The translations under genes and the position numbers were made by a program. DNA of 64,000 nt from Phycicoccus endophyticus (GTDB lineage: Bacteria > Actinomycetota > Actinomycetes > Actinomycetales > Dermatophilaceae). The DNA lies in contig NZ_JAANCN010000002.1 in the NCBI RefSeq assembly GCF_011326735.1, positions 248,001 through 312,000 on the forward strand, given 5' to 3'. Of this stretch, positions 7,097 to 15,863 are shown piece after piece; the stretch's first letter is position 1, and every line of letters begins with the position of its first letter. The notes under the pieces are model-generated. The model worked only from the letters and a program-made list of their open reading frames with translations. It did not search any database and had not been told where the DNA came from.

Positions 7097-9421
7097 ATGA
7101 CCCAGACGACCGACCGGCCCCTCGAGGAGCCCCACGAGGTCGACCTCGCGATCACCGGGATGACGTGTGCCTCGTGCTCGGCGCGCATCGAGCGCAAGCT
7201 CGGCAAGCTCGACGGGGTCGACGCCGTGGTCAACCTCGCGACCGAGAAGGCGACGGTGCGCTGGAGCGGGCCGCTCACCGTCGAGGACCTCCTCGAGACG
7301 GTGCGCCGCACCGGGTACGGCGCCGAGGTGCTGAGCACCGACGCGCCCCTGCGGGCGACGACGGGCACGGCGACCGGTGGTGTGCCCCCCGCCGTGGCCG
7401 GGCCGGGCCCGGCGTCCACCGACACCGTGGAGGCCCACCCGGTCGAGCGGGCCGCCGCACCGAGCCGTCGCCACCAGGTCTCCCGCCAGGAGGACCTGCG
7501 TCGGCGCGCGGTCGTCGCGGCCGTGCTCACCGTGCCCGTCGTCGTCCTCGCCATGGTCCCCGGGCTGGACGTCGCGGCCTCCCCCTGGCTCCAGCTGGTG
7601 CTCGCGACGCCCGTCGTCGCCTGGGCCGCGTGGCCGTTCCACCGCGCGGCGGCGCTCACCGCCCGGCACGGCGCCTCGACGATGGACACCCTCGTCTCGC
7701 TCGGGGTGCTCGCCGCCTACCTGTGGTCGCTCGGCGTCGTCCTCACGGGGAACGCCGCCACCGGGATGAGCGGCGAGGGCTCGCACGTGTGGTTCGAGAC
7801 GGCCGCCGTCGTCACGACCTTCCTCCTCGTCGGCCGGTGGATGGAGGCCCGGGCCACCGACCGCACCCGCGACGCGCTGCGCCGCCTCCTCGACCTCGGG
7901 GCCAAGGACGTCGCCGTCCTGGTCACCGACCCGGCCTCCGGCGCCGAGCGCGAGGAGCGCGTGCCCGTGGACCAGCTGGCCGTCGGCGACCGGTTCGTCG
8001 TCCGGCCCGGCGAGAAGGTCGCCTCCGACGGGGTCGTCCTCGACGGGCGCAGCGCGCTCGACACCGCGCTCGTCACCGGCGAGTCCCAGCCGGTCGACGT
8101 CGCCCCCGGCAGCGAGGTGACCGGCGGGACCGTCAACACCACCGGCCGGCTCGTCGTGCGGACCACCCGGGTCGGCGCCGAGACCACCCTTGCCGGCATC
8201 GCCCGGCTCGTCGAGCGGGCCCAGGCCTCCAAGGCACCGGTCCAGCGGCTCGCCGACCGGGTCTCGGCCGTCTTCGTCCCGCTCGTCCTGGCCCTCGCCG
8301 CGCTGACCCTGCTCGGCTGGTGGCTCGCGAGCGGTGACCCGGCCCGCGCGCTCGAGGTCGCCATCTCGGTGCTCGTCATCGCCTGCCCCTGTGCCCTCGG
8401 CCTGGCCACCCCCACGGCGCTGCTCGTCGGCACCGGCCGCGGAGCCCGGCTCGGCATCCTCATCAAGGGGGCCGACGTCCTCGAGGACACCCGGCGGGTC
8501 GACACCGTCGTCCTCGACAAGACCGGCACGGTGACCTCGGGCGAGATGACGCTCGTCGAGGTGGTCACCGCCGGGCGACTGCCCAAGGACCAGGCCCTGC
8601 GCGCCGCCGCCGCGGTCGAGGCCGGCAGCGAGCACCCCGTGGCCCGGGCCGTGCTCGCCGCGGCCCGCTCGCGAGCGCTGGACCTGCCGGAGACGACCGA
8701 CTTTCAGGCCCTTCCCGGTGCCGGTGCCCGCGCGCGCATCAAGGACACCGAGGTGCTCGTCGGGCGCGCCGACCTCTTCGCCGAGGTCCCCCGCGAGCTC
8801 GCGACACCCTCGGCGGAGGGCACGACCGTGTGGCTGGGCTGGGACGGGCGCGCCCGGGCGGCGCTCACCGTCGCCGACACCGTCCGCCGCAGCTCGGCCC
8901 GGGCCATCCGGGCGCTCGACGCCTCCGGGCTGCTCTGCTACCTGCTCACCGGCGACCACGACCGGGCCGCGCTCACGGTGGCCCGTGACGTCGGCATCCC
9001 CGTCGGCCGGGTGGTCGCCGACGTCCGCCCGCAGGACAAGCACGCCATGGTCGCCGACCTCCAGGCCCGCGGCCGGGTCGTGGCCATGGTCGGGGACGGC
9101 GTCAACGACGCGGCCGCACTCGCCCAGGCCGACCTCGGCATCGCGATGGGCAGCGGCACCGATGTGGCGGCGGACGCGGCCGACATCGTCCTGCTGCGCT
9201 CGGAGCTGCCGGCGGTCGTCGACGCGATGGACCTCTCCCGGGCGACGCTGCGCACCATCCGGCAGAACCTCGGCTGGGCCTTCGGCTACAACGTCGCGGC
9301 GATCCCGCTGGCGGTGGCCGGGGTGCTCGACCCGATGGTCGCCGGCGGCGCGATGGCCCTCTCGAGCGTGCTCGTGGTCTCCAACAGCCTGCGGCTGCGC
9401 CGCTGGTCGCCCCGCGGCTGA
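7097..9421 (+). CDS. copA: Copper-exporting P1B-type ATPase
   Basis: CopA pumps Cu(I) out of the cytoplasm. The 774-residue protein has one N-terminal heavy-metal-associated domain with GMTCASC (Cys24, Cys27), then a low-complexity linker. The ATPase core has the membrane metal site CPC in IACPCALGLATPTALL (about 429), the phosphorylated aspartate in DKTGTVT (about 473), the nucleotide-domain HP in GSEHPVARA, and the hinge GDGVNDAAALAQADLG (about 665). The CPC motif and the HMA domain mark Cu/Ag specificity. It directly follows csoR with a 1-bp gap and is followed by a strong hairpin. Confidence 0.96.
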   Translation: MTQTTDRPLEEPHEVDLAITGMTCASCSARIERKLGKLDGVDAVVNLATEKATVRWSGPLTVEDLLETVRRTGYGAEVLSTDAPLRATTGTATGGVPPAVAGPGPASTDTVEAHPVERAAAPSRRHQVSRQEDLRRRAVVAAVLTVPVVVLAMVPGLDVAASPWLQLVLATPVVAWAAWPFHRAAALTARHGASTMDTLVSLGVLAAYLWSLGVVLTGNAATGMSGEGSHVWFETAAVVTTFLLVGRWMEARATDRTRDALRRLLDLGAKDVAVLVTDPASGAEREERVPVDQLAVGDRFVVRPGEKVASDGVVLDGRSALDTALVTGESQPVDVAPGSEVTGGTVNTTGRLVVRTTRVGAETTLAGIARLVERAQASKAPVQRLADRVSAVFVPLVLALAALTLLGWWLASGDPARALEVAISVLVIACPCALGLATPTALLVGTGRGARLGILIKGADVLEDTRRVDTVVLDKTGTVTSGEMTLVEVVTAGRLPKDQALRAAAAVEAGSEHPVARAVLAAARSRALDLPETTDFQALPGAGARARIKDTEVLVGRADLFAEVPRELATPSAEGTTVWLGWDGRARAALTVADTVRRSSARAIRALDASGLLCYLLTGDHDRAALTVARDVGIPVGRVVADVRPQDKHAMVADLQARGRVVAMVGDGVNDAAALAQADLGIAMGSGTDVAADAADIVLLRSELPAVVDAMDLSRATLRTIRQNLGWAFGYNVAAIPLAVAGVLDPMVAGGAMALSSVLVVSNSLRLRRWSPRG

Positions 9422-9441
9422 CCCGCCGGGTGCCCGGCGGG
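9422..9441. terminator. Hairpin between convergent copA and VOC gene
   Basis: CCCGCCGGGTGCCCGGCGGG forms a perfect 9-bp stem with a 2-base centre (in practice a 4-base loop closed by 8 bp), immediately after the copA stop. No T tract follows, as is common in high-GC actinobacteria. It lies between convergent genes and can fold on either strand, so it may end transcription in both directions. Confidence 0.6.
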
Positions 9442-9448
9442 GCGGTGC

Positions 9449-10093
9449 TCAGACCGTGACCTCACCCTGGGGGGTGTCGAAGGTGACGGCCATGAGGCCC
9501 GGCGTGCCGTGCGGCGCGACGAAGGAGAAGTCGATGACCGAGGAGGTGGAGTCGGCGGGCAGCCCCAGCCAGTCGCGCACCCGCTCGGGGTCGCCGGCGA
9601 TGGTCAGCGACTCGATGGTCACCTCGGTGTCGGCGTCCTCCGACGGGTGCGGGGTGCCGTCCTCCCAGGCGATGAAGAAGGGCAGCTGAGGGTCGGCCTG
9701 CAGGCCGCGGATGCCCAGCTGCTTCCAGCGCAGCTCGACGCCGTCGGGGCGGTGCCGGTTGCCCTGGACCGCCTGACGGCCGAGGCGCTTCTCCTGGGGG
9801 GCGAGGTCGTCGACGCGCACGACCCAGCCGAGCCAGCCGCCCCCGGCCTCGGAGCGGGCGCGCACGACCTGCCCGAACGGCGCCTTGTCGCTCGCCGGGT
9901 GGTCGAGCACCTCGACGACCTCGACGTAGCGCTCGTGGGCCAGCGGGAGGATGACGTTCCGGGTGCCGAAGCGGGGGTGGACCCCACCGTCGACCGCACG
10001 GACGCCGATGAGCTTCGCGAGGCGCTCGGCCGTCGCGTGCACCCCGTCGTGCTCGGCCGCATAGACGACGTGGTCAACTCGCATGCCGTTCAT
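9449..10093 (-). CDS. VOC (glyoxalase-like) superfamily protein
   Basis: About 214 residues with a glyoxalase-like N-terminal half (MRVDHVVYAAEHDGVHATAERLAKLIGV, GGVHPRFGTRNVILPL, RYVEVVEVLDHPASDKAPFG) and a second repeat in which SLTIAGDPERVRDWLGLP and VIDFSFVAPHGTPGLMAVTFDTP resemble the C-terminal betaalphabetabetabeta unit. These folds bind a metal and small organic substrates; no substrate can be assigned. Two starts are possible, ATG 10093 (M-N-G-M) or ATG 10084; neither has a clear ribosome-binding site. It converges on copA across the hairpin at 9422-9441. Confidence 0.8.
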   Translation of the reverse strand: MNGMRVDHVVYAAEHDGVHATAERLAKLIGVRAVDGGVHPRFGTRNVILPLAHERYVEVVEVLDHPASDKAPFGQVVRARSEAGGGWLGWVVRVDDLAPQEKRLGRQAVQGNRHRPDGVELRWKQLGIRGLQADPQLPFFIAWEDGTPHPSEDADTEVTIESLTIAGDPERVRDWLGLPADSTSSVIDFSFVAPHGTPGLMAVTFDTPQGEVTV

Positions 10094-10183
10094 GGTCGCA
10101 CACGGACGGGGGTGCTCCGGACGAGGGGTGGAAGGGTACGCCTCGGCGGCCCCATCCGCACCAGGCACCGCACGAGGCACGGC

Positions 10184-10990
10184 TCACATCCCCCGCTGGC
10201 GCACCGCCTCGTAGAGCACGACGGCGGCGGAGACGCCGGCGTTGAGCGAGTTGACCCGTCCCGCCATCGGGATGCGGACGCGCTCGTCGGCCGCCGCGAG
10301 GGCGGCGGGTGTCAGGCCGGTCTTCTCCGTCCCGACCGCCACCGCCACCGCACCGGTCCAGTCGACCTCGGTGTGCAGGGTGGCCGTGTCCGGGGTCGTC
10401 GCGACGAGCCGGATGCCGTGACCCGCGAGCCACCCGAGTACCCCTGCCAGGGGTGCGGACGCGACCGGGACCGTGAAGACGGTGCCCTTGCTCGCCCGCA
10501 CGACGTTCGGGTTGCCCCAGTCGGTGGCCGGGTCGGCGGCGACGACGGCCGCGACCCCCGCGGCGTCCGCACTGCGCAGCACCGAGCCGAGGTTGCCCGG
10601 CTTCTCCAGCCCCTCGACGACGACGACGAGCGGGTCGGGCCCGAGCACGAGGTCCTCGAGGCGGCGCCCGGCGCCCGGCACCACGGCGAGGAAGCCGTCG
10701 GGACCCTCCCGGTAGGCGACCTTCTCGAAGGCGGTCCGGCCGCACCGTACCGTCGTGGCGCCGAGGCCCCGGACCCGCTCGACGAGGGCGGACTGCGCGT
10801 CCGGGTCGAGCATGAGCTCGGGGCAGTACAGCAGCGTGCGGGGGACGACCCCGGCGTCGACGGCCAGGGCCAGCTCGTCGTAGCCGTCGACGACGGTCAG
10901 CCCCTCCTGGTCGCGCACCCGTCGGCGGCGCAGCGCGGCGACCGCCTTGAGGCGCGGGTTCGTCGCGGAGGTCACGAGCAGCTCGGGCAT
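10184..10990 (-). CDS. SpoU/TrmH-family RNA 2'-O-methyltransferase
   Basis: A 268-residue SPOUT-fold methyltransferase. The N-terminal substrate-binding domain opens with TSATNPRLKAVAALRRRRVR. The knotted catalytic domain shows motif 1 EKPGNLGSVLRSADAAGV, motif 2 VAVGTEKTGLTP and motif 3 RIPMAGRVNSLNAGVSAAVV, which forms the S-adenosylmethionine pocket. It probably methylates a ribose in 23S rRNA. The resemblance to TsnR/AviRb-type enzymes leaves open a resistance role, but with no biosynthetic genes nearby housekeeping modification is likelier. It starts at ATG 10990 and is divergent from the PAP2 pair. Confidence 0.88.
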   Translation of the reverse strand: MPELLVTSATNPRLKAVAALRRRRVRDQEGLTVVDGYDELALAVDAGVVPRTLLYCPELMLDPDAQSALVERVRGLGATTVRCGRTAFEKVAYREGPDGFLAVVPGAGRRLEDLVLGPDPLVVVVEGLEKPGNLGSVLRSADAAGVAAVVAADPATDWGNPNVVRASKGTVFTVPVASAPLAGVLGWLAGHGIRLVATTPDTATLHTEVDWTGAVAVAVGTEKTGLTPAALAAADERVRIPMAGRVNSLNAGVSAAVVLYEAVRQRGM

Positions 10991-11049
10991 GGCCGGGACA
11001 GCATCCCATGCGCGGCCCGGCCCGCCGGTGGGTGCGGTAGAAAGACCCG

Positions 11050-11796
11050 ATGACCAGCACCGAGGCGGCCGGGTCGCCGCGCAGCCGGGCCCGCCGTCTC
11101 CTCCGGGCCGGGCTGTACGCGGTGCTCACCGCCGCCGTCCTCGTCGGGGTGGGCCTGCTCGTCCGGGGAACCTGGAGCCCCCTGGTCGACCTCGACGAGT
11201 CGATCGTGCGTCGGCTCACCGAGGTCACCCGCGAGCATCCCGGGCTGCGCCGACCGCTGCTCGCCTGGCAGTCCCTGACCCAGCCGCTCGGGCTGCATCT
11301 CGTCGGGACCGCGGTGTGCCTGTGGGTGTGGCTGGCCCGCGGCCTGCGCACCCGCGCCTGGTGGGCGTTCGCGACCCTCATGCTCGCGTGGATCCTCGGG
11401 CTGACCGCCAAGGGGCTCTTCCAGCGGGCGCGGCCGGTCCTCCCCGACCCGCTCGAGCAGGCCCCCGGCTACTCCTTCCCCTCCGGGCACGCCGTGAACT
11501 CGGCGGCGTGGGTGTGCGTGCTCGTCCTGCTCCTGTGGCCCCTCGTGCGCCGCCCCCTCGCCCGGTCCGCGCTCGTCGTCGCCGGCGCGGCGGTCGTCGG
11601 GCTCACCGCCCTCGACCGGGTCCTCCTCGGTGTCCACTACCCCACCGACGTCACCGTGGGCGTGGCCACCGGCGCCGGGCTCGCCCTGGCCTCCTACGCG
11701 GGCTACCGGGGCTGGAGCCCCCGGGACGCGAGCGCCTCGCCCGCCCCGCAGCCGGCCGGCGGCACCCACCGCGCCGTGCCCGAGGAGTCGCGATGA
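11050..11796 (+). CDS. PAP2-family membrane phosphatase (first of a pair)
   Basis: A 248-residue polytopic membrane phosphatase. The three PAP2 motifs are present: KGLFQRARP (about 117-125), PSGHA (about 141-145) and RVLLGVHYPTD (about 186-196), whose histidines form and break a phospho-enzyme on the outer face. About five to six hydrophobic helices surround them. Likely substrates are lipid phosphates such as undecaprenyl diphosphate or phosphatidic acid. The C-terminus is a proline-rich tail. The stop overlaps the next gene by 4 bases (ATGA), so the two phosphatases are translationally coupled. Confidence 0.92.
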   Translation: MTSTEAAGSPRSRARRLLRAGLYAVLTAAVLVGVGLLVRGTWSPLVDLDESIVRRLTEVTREHPGLRRPLLAWQSLTQPLGLHLVGTAVCLWVWLARGLRTRAWWAFATLMLAWILGLTAKGLFQRARPVLPDPLEQAPGYSFPSGHAVNSAAWVCVLVLLLWPLVRRPLARSALVVAGAAVVGLTALDRVLLGVHYPTDVTVGVATGAGLALASYAGYRGWSPRDASASPAPQPAGGTHRAVPEESR

Positions 11797-12524
11797 GCCT
11801 GCTCACCCGCTGGGACGAGGACCCCTCGCGGCCGCGGGCCGTCGACGTCGTGCGGGACGTCGCCGTGCGGGCCGTGCTCCCCGCGGTGCCGTGGTTCACG
11901 CTCGTGGTGACGGTCGGGCTGGTCATCATGGGCCCGCTGCGGGGCCTCGAGGCCGAGAACGCCGTCAACCGGTGGTTCCAGGCCCGCCGCACGCCCACCG
12001 GGGAGACGCTCACCCTGGTGATGTCCTCGGCCGGCAACACGGAGTACGTCGTCGCGATGGGCGTGCTCGTGGCGCTCCTCGTCGCGTGGCGCACCCGGGC
12101 GTGGTGGTTCGCGCTCGTCCCGCTCGTGTCGATCTCGGTGCAGGCCACCGGGTTCGTCCTCGCGGCGGCGGTCGTCGGGCGGGGGCGGCCCCCCGTCGAG
12201 CGGCTGGACCCGACCCCGCCGACGTCGAGCTACCCGAGCGGGCACGTCGGCGCCTCGACGGCGCTCTACGTCTCCTTCGCGCTCATGGCCACGCGCATCC
12301 GGCACGACGGCGTGCGCCGGCTGCTCGTCGGCCTGTGCGCCCTCGTGCCGCTGCTCGTGGCGTTCGCCCGGGTGTACCGGGGCGCCCACCACGTCAGCGA
12401 CGTCGTCGTCGCCCTGGCCAACGGCCTCGTGTGCGCCGTTCTCGGGTGGTGCTACCTGCGCCGCGACACCGGCTCCACCGGCGAGACGACGCCCGTCGCC
12501 GAGAGCGCTCAGAGCCGGGCGTAG
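11793..12524 (+). CDS. PAP2-family membrane phosphatase (second of a pair)
   Basis: A 243-residue paralogue of the preceding gene. Motif 2 (SSYPSGHVGAST) and motif 3 (RVYRGAHHVSDVV) are intact. Motif 1 is altered to VVGRGRPPVERLD: the lysine of KxxxxxxRP is missing while the RP is kept. The sequence GETLTLVMSSAGNTEYVV before helix 2 parallels the first copy, so the pair probably arose by duplication and diverged. The ATG at 11793 overlaps the upstream stop. The 3' end overlaps the convergent DUF1206 gene by 16 bp. Confidence 0.9.
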   Translation: MSLLTRWDEDPSRPRAVDVVRDVAVRAVLPAVPWFTLVVTVGLVIMGPLRGLEAENAVNRWFQARRTPTGETLTLVMSSAGNTEYVVAMGVLVALLVAWRTRAWWFALVPLVSISVQATGFVLAAAVVGRGRPPVERLDPTPPTSSYPSGHVGASTALYVSFALMATRIRHDGVRRLLVGLCALVPLLVAFARVYRGAHHVSDVVVALANGLVCAVLGWCYLRRDTGSTGETTPVAESAQSRA

Positions 12525-13303
12525 CGCGCCCGGGCGAAGGAGTACACCCCGTACGCGGCGATGCCGAGCGCGACGACGGTGAGGACCAGCGGCCCGGCGG
12601 TCATGTCCTTGAGCGTCTTGAGGGCTCCGTCGAGGCCCTTGGCGTCCTGCGGGTCCTGCGTCCAGGCCGCGACGAGGAAGAACACCCCGACGACCGCCAG
12701 CGCCAGGCCCTTGGCCACGTACCCGAAGCGGCCGGCGCGCACCGCCCAGCGGCCCGGGTGCTCACGCAGGTCCTCGAGGAAGCCCGCCCGCCAGCCCTTG
12801 ACGACGTGGTGGACCGCCACCCCGAGCACGACGAGCCCGACGATGCCGACGAGGACCTGCCCCGCGGGGCTGCTCATGAGCCGCTGGGTGACGTCGTCGG
12901 TCTGCCGCTCGCTGTTCCCCGTCCCGCCGAGCGCCGCGACCTTGATCGTGCTCCAGGCGAAGAACCCGTAGAGGATGCCCCTGGCCAAGAGCTTGGCCCG
13001 GTCGGCCACCTCGGAGCGGCCGATGACCCCCTCGGTGAGGCTCCACAGGGCGAGCAGGACGAACCCGACCACCCCGACCCACAGGAGCGCCTCCCCCACC
13101 GGCGAGCCGGCGAGCGTGCGCAGCGCACCGGACTGGTCGGCCTCGCGGGACCCGCCGCCGACCCCCCACGCAACGCTGAGCGCGAGGTAGCCGATGAGCA
13201 GGTGCAGACCGCCAAGGACCGCGAACCCGGTGCGTGCGCCCCACTCCACCACCCGGCTCTCGTTGGCCTCACGGGTGGCTCGGGTCACGTCGGTGGGGTT
13301 CAT
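12509..13303 (-). CDS. DUF1206 family membrane protein
   Basis: A 264-residue protein with six hydrophobic helices arranged as three similar two-helix repeats (starting near residues 18, 99 and 185), each opening with a short R-x-G motif (ARTGFAVLGGLHLLIGYLAL, ARGILYGFFAWSTIKV, GRFGYVAKGLALAVVG). This three-repeat layout is the DUF1206 family hallmark. Function is unknown. The ATG at 13303 (M-N-P-T-D-V) is preferred over an in-frame ATG 18 bp upstream. It converges with the PAP2 gene and the two reading frames overlap by 16 bp at their 3' ends. Confidence 0.85.
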   Translation of the reverse strand: MNPTDVTRATREANESRVVEWGARTGFAVLGGLHLLIGYLALSVAWGVGGGSREADQSGALRTLAGSPVGEALLWVGVVGFVLLALWSLTEGVIGRSEVADRAKLLARGILYGFFAWSTIKVAALGGTGNSERQTDDVTQRLMSSPAGQVLVGIVGLVVLGVAVHHVVKGWRAGFLEDLREHPGRWAVRAGRFGYVAKGLALAVVGVFFLVAAWTQDPQDAKGLDGALKTLKDMTAGPLVLTVVALGIAAYGVYSFARARYARL

Positions 13304-13357
13304 GGTGGCACACCCTGCCACCTGCGAGGACGTGCCGTCGAGACAGGTGGCGGGCCG

Positions 13358-14152
13358 CTAGGGGAGCGAGCGCAGGACGGCGACGAGACCGTCGTCGTCG
13401 ACGTGCCCGGTCACCTCGTCCGCGGCCGCCTTGACCTCGTCGGGGGCGTTGCCCATCGCGACCCCCCGAGCGGCCCACCGGAGCATCTCGAGGTCGTTGC
13501 GCTGGTCGCCGACGGCCAGCGTCGCGGAGGGCTCGAACCCGAGCCGCCGGCGCACCGCCTCGAGGGCCGCCGCCTTGGACACGCCCTCGGGGGTGATGTC
13601 GAGCCAGGCGCTCCAGCCGACCGCGTACTCGACGCCGTGCAGCCCGATCCGGTCGGTACCGGCGAGGAAGGCCTCGCTCGTGCTCTCGGGGTCGCGGATC
13701 GTCAACCGGGTCACCGGGTGGGCCATGAGCTCCTCGAACGGGACCACCTCGGGGGTGCCCTCGAGCTCCCCGTCGGGGAAGGGGGCCGAGACCTTGAAGC
13801 CCACCCCGAGCTCCTCGACCGCAACGAGCGCGGCGGGGAACTCCTCGCGCAGCACCCGCAGGGCGGGCGCGGGGTCGAAGGTGACGGCGTCGAGGACCTC
13901 GTAGCCGTCGTCGAGCCGGGGGTCGAGGCCGAGGGTGATGGCGCCGTTGGCGCACACCGCGTAGCCGTCGAGCAGCCCCAGGGCGTCGAGCACCGGCAGC
14001 GTCCCGAGGACGCCACGCCCGGTGGCCAGGACGACCCGGTGGCCGGCGTCGACCACGGCGCGCACGGCCTCTCGGACGGGCTCGTGCAGCTCACCGTCGT
14101 GGTCGACGGTCGTGCCGTCGATGTCGAGACAGACCAGGTGGGAAGCGCTCAT
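13358..14152 (-). CDS. HAD-superfamily (Cof-type) hydrolase
   Basis: A 264-residue haloacid-dehalogenase-type phosphatase of the Cof/IIB class. Motif I is CLDIDGTTVDHDG (Asp10 nucleophile, Asp12 acid/base), motif II is VVLATGRG, the lysine motif is GVSKAAALEAV and motif IV is AVGDQRNDLEML. A large alpha/beta cap lies between motifs II and III. Such enzymes dephosphorylate sugar phosphates, pyridoxal phosphate or flavin precursors, often with broad specificity. It starts at ATG 14152 and reads in the same direction as the siderophore operon, 44 bp downstream of its last gene. Confidence 0.9.
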   Translation of the reverse strand: MSASHLVCLDIDGTTVDHDGELHEPVREAVRAVVDAGHRVVLATGRGVLGTLPVLDALGLLDGYAVCANGAITLGLDPRLDDGYEVLDAVTFDPAPALRVLREEFPAALVAVEELGVGFKVSAPFPDGELEGTPEVVPFEELMAHPVTRLTIRDPESTSEAFLAGTDRIGLHGVEYAVGWSAWLDITPEGVSKAAALEAVRRRLGFEPSATLAVGDQRNDLEMLRWAARGVAMGNAPDEVKAAADEVTGHVDDDGLVAVLRSLP

Positions 14153-14196
14153 CGGTCCTCACGCTACCGACGACCGGGGCGCCGGCGGCGGGCGCC

Positions 14197-15030
14197 TCAC
14201 GGGCGGGGGCGGCCGAGCTTCCAGTAGGCGCAGAAGAACACGTGCCGGCGGTCGGCGCCGTGCCGCACGAGCGCCCGGCGGGCACCGGCGGCCAGGTCGG
14301 CCTCACCGCAGGCCCAGCCGTAGGCGATCCGGCCCGGCCGGGCACCGAGGGTGGTCTCCAGGGCCGGCAGCACGGCGCTGCCCGGGATGCCGGTGCGGAC
14401 GTGCACGTGGGCGTCGCCGAGGTCGTAGGAGTCGAGCACCCGCGGGTCGGCGACCTCGACGTGGACCTCCACCCCGTGGTCGGCCGCGTCCGCCGGCCCG
14501 CCCCAGGCGTCGAGGATCGCCGCGACCGAAGGCACCGCCGTCTCGTCGGCGACGAGCACCTGGCGCCCGCCGACGTCGAAGCCGCGGTAGAGGGCACCGC
14601 TGGCCCGGATGCCCACCGGGTCCCCGACCCGGGCGCGGCAGGCCCACGCCGACCCGGGCCCGCTGTCCCCGTGGGTGACGATGTCGATGTCGAGCCGGCC
14701 ACGCAGCGGGTCGTGCTCGCGCACCGTGTACCAGCGCAGCGCGGGCCGTTCCTCGGCCGGCAGCGCCGCGACCGTGGCCCGGACGTTGGCCGGCTCGGGG
14801 TCGGGCATGACGAGCGCTCGCCCCGGTGGGGGCATGAGCAGGCCGACGTACTCGTCCGGCCCGCAGGGGACGAAGTCGCGCAGGTCGTCCGCGACGCAGC
14901 TGACCCGGCGCATCCCGCCCCCGAGGTCGGAGACGGCGACGACGGTGGCCTCGTACTGCGCGGGCTGCTCGCGGACGACCGCGGTCGCGAGGTCGGCGCG
15001 GCGGTGGGCCCGCAGGCCCGCGCGGCTCAC
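14197..15030 (-). CDS. Siderophore-interacting protein (ferric-siderophore reductase)
   Basis: The 277-residue protein matches the SIP family. An N-terminal FAD-binding barrel contains LRWYTVREHDPLRGRLDIDIVTHGDSGPGSAWA, and the C-terminal domain contains QVLVADETAVPSVAAILDAW and the conserved end AYGWACGEADLAAGARR...FFCAYWKLGR. These flavoproteins reduce ferric siderophores in the cytoplasm and release iron. The GTG start at 15030 overlaps the ATPase stop by 4 bases, making it the last gene of the five-gene importer operon. It supplies the iron-release step for that importer. Confidence 0.94.
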   Translation of the reverse strand: MSRAGLRAHRRADLATAVVREQPAQYEATVVAVSDLGGGMRRVSCVADDLRDFVPCGPDEYVGLLMPPPGRALVMPDPEPANVRATVAALPAEERPALRWYTVREHDPLRGRLDIDIVTHGDSGPGSAWACRARVGDPVGIRASGALYRGFDVGGRQVLVADETAVPSVAAILDAWGGPADAADHGVEVHVEVADPRVLDSYDLGDAHVHVRTGIPGSAVLPALETTLGARPGRIAYGWACGEADLAAGARRALVRHGADRRHVFFCAYWKLGRPRP

Positions 15031-15863
15031 GACGTCCTCCGGCGCGGCACGACGACCGGCGCCCCGCTCTCGGGGTCGGTGAGCACCGCCGCGGTGACGC
15101 CGAACACCGCCTCGACGACCTCGGGGGTGACGACCTCCGACGGCGGCCCCTCGGCGACGACCCGGCCCTCGCGCATGGCGACGAGGTGGTCGGCGTAGCG
15201 GGCGGCCATCCCGAGGTCGTGGAGCACCATGACGACCGTGCAGCCCGCGTCCTCGCACAGGCCCCGCACGAGGTCGAGCACGTCGAGCTGGTGGGCCACG
15301 TCGAGGAACGACGTCGGCTCGTCCAGGAGGAGCACCGGGGTGGCCTGGGCGAGCACGAGCGCCAGCCACACCCGCTGCCGCTGGCCGCCGGAGAGGCTGT
15401 CGACCGGGGTCGAGGCGAGGTCGACGAGGTCGGTGCGCTCGAGGGCGGCGGCGACCGCCTCCTCGTCGGCCCGCCCCCAGGTGCGGAAGAGGCCGTGGTG
15501 CGGGTGGCGCCCCCGCTCGACGAGCTCGAGGACGGTCACGCCCTCGGGGACCACCGGCTGCTGGGGCAGCAGCCCGACCCGCCGGGCGACCTCCCGGGTG
15601 GGCAGCCCCCCGATGTCCTCGCCGTCGAGGAGGACCGCACCACCGGAGGGCCGCAGCAGCCGGCCGAGGCCGCGCAGCAGTGTCGACTTGCCGCAGCCGT
15701 TGGGGCCGACGACGACGGTGGTCCGCCCCTGGGGGACGCGCAGGCTCAGGCCGTCGACGACGACCCGGCCGTCGTAGCCGAGGCTGACCGTGTCGGTGGC
15801 CAGCGGCGCGGGGGCGGCGACCCGGGCTCGGGTCGCCTCACCGGGGAAGTCGGTCACGGTCAT
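15027..15863 (-). CDS. Ferric-siderophore ABC importer, ATPase (system I)
   Basis: A 278-residue ATPase of the FecE/FepC type: Walker A GPNGCGKST (53-61), LSGGQRQR (157-164), Walker B LLLDEP (178-183) and switch His215 in MVLHDLGMAARYADH, the FepC-like form. It powers the FecCD-type permeases encoded immediately upstream. The ATG at 15863 overlaps the permease stop by 4 bases, and the stop overlaps the SIP gene. Its close similarity to the ATPase at 39312-40148 shows that the two importers are paralogous systems. Confidence 0.95.
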   Translation of the reverse strand: MTVTDFPGEATRARVAAPAPLATDTVSLGYDGRVVVDGLSLRVPQGRTTVVVGPNGCGKSTLLRGLGRLLRPSGGAVLLDGEDIGGLPTREVARRVGLLPQQPVVPEGVTVLELVERGRHPHHGLFRTWGRADEEAVAAALERTDLVDLASTPVDSLSGGQRQRVWLALVLAQATPVLLLDEPTSFLDVAHQLDVLDLVRGLCEDAGCTVVMVLHDLGMAARYADHLVAMREGRVVAEGPPSEVVTPEVVEAVFGVTAAVLTDPESGAPVVVPRRRTS

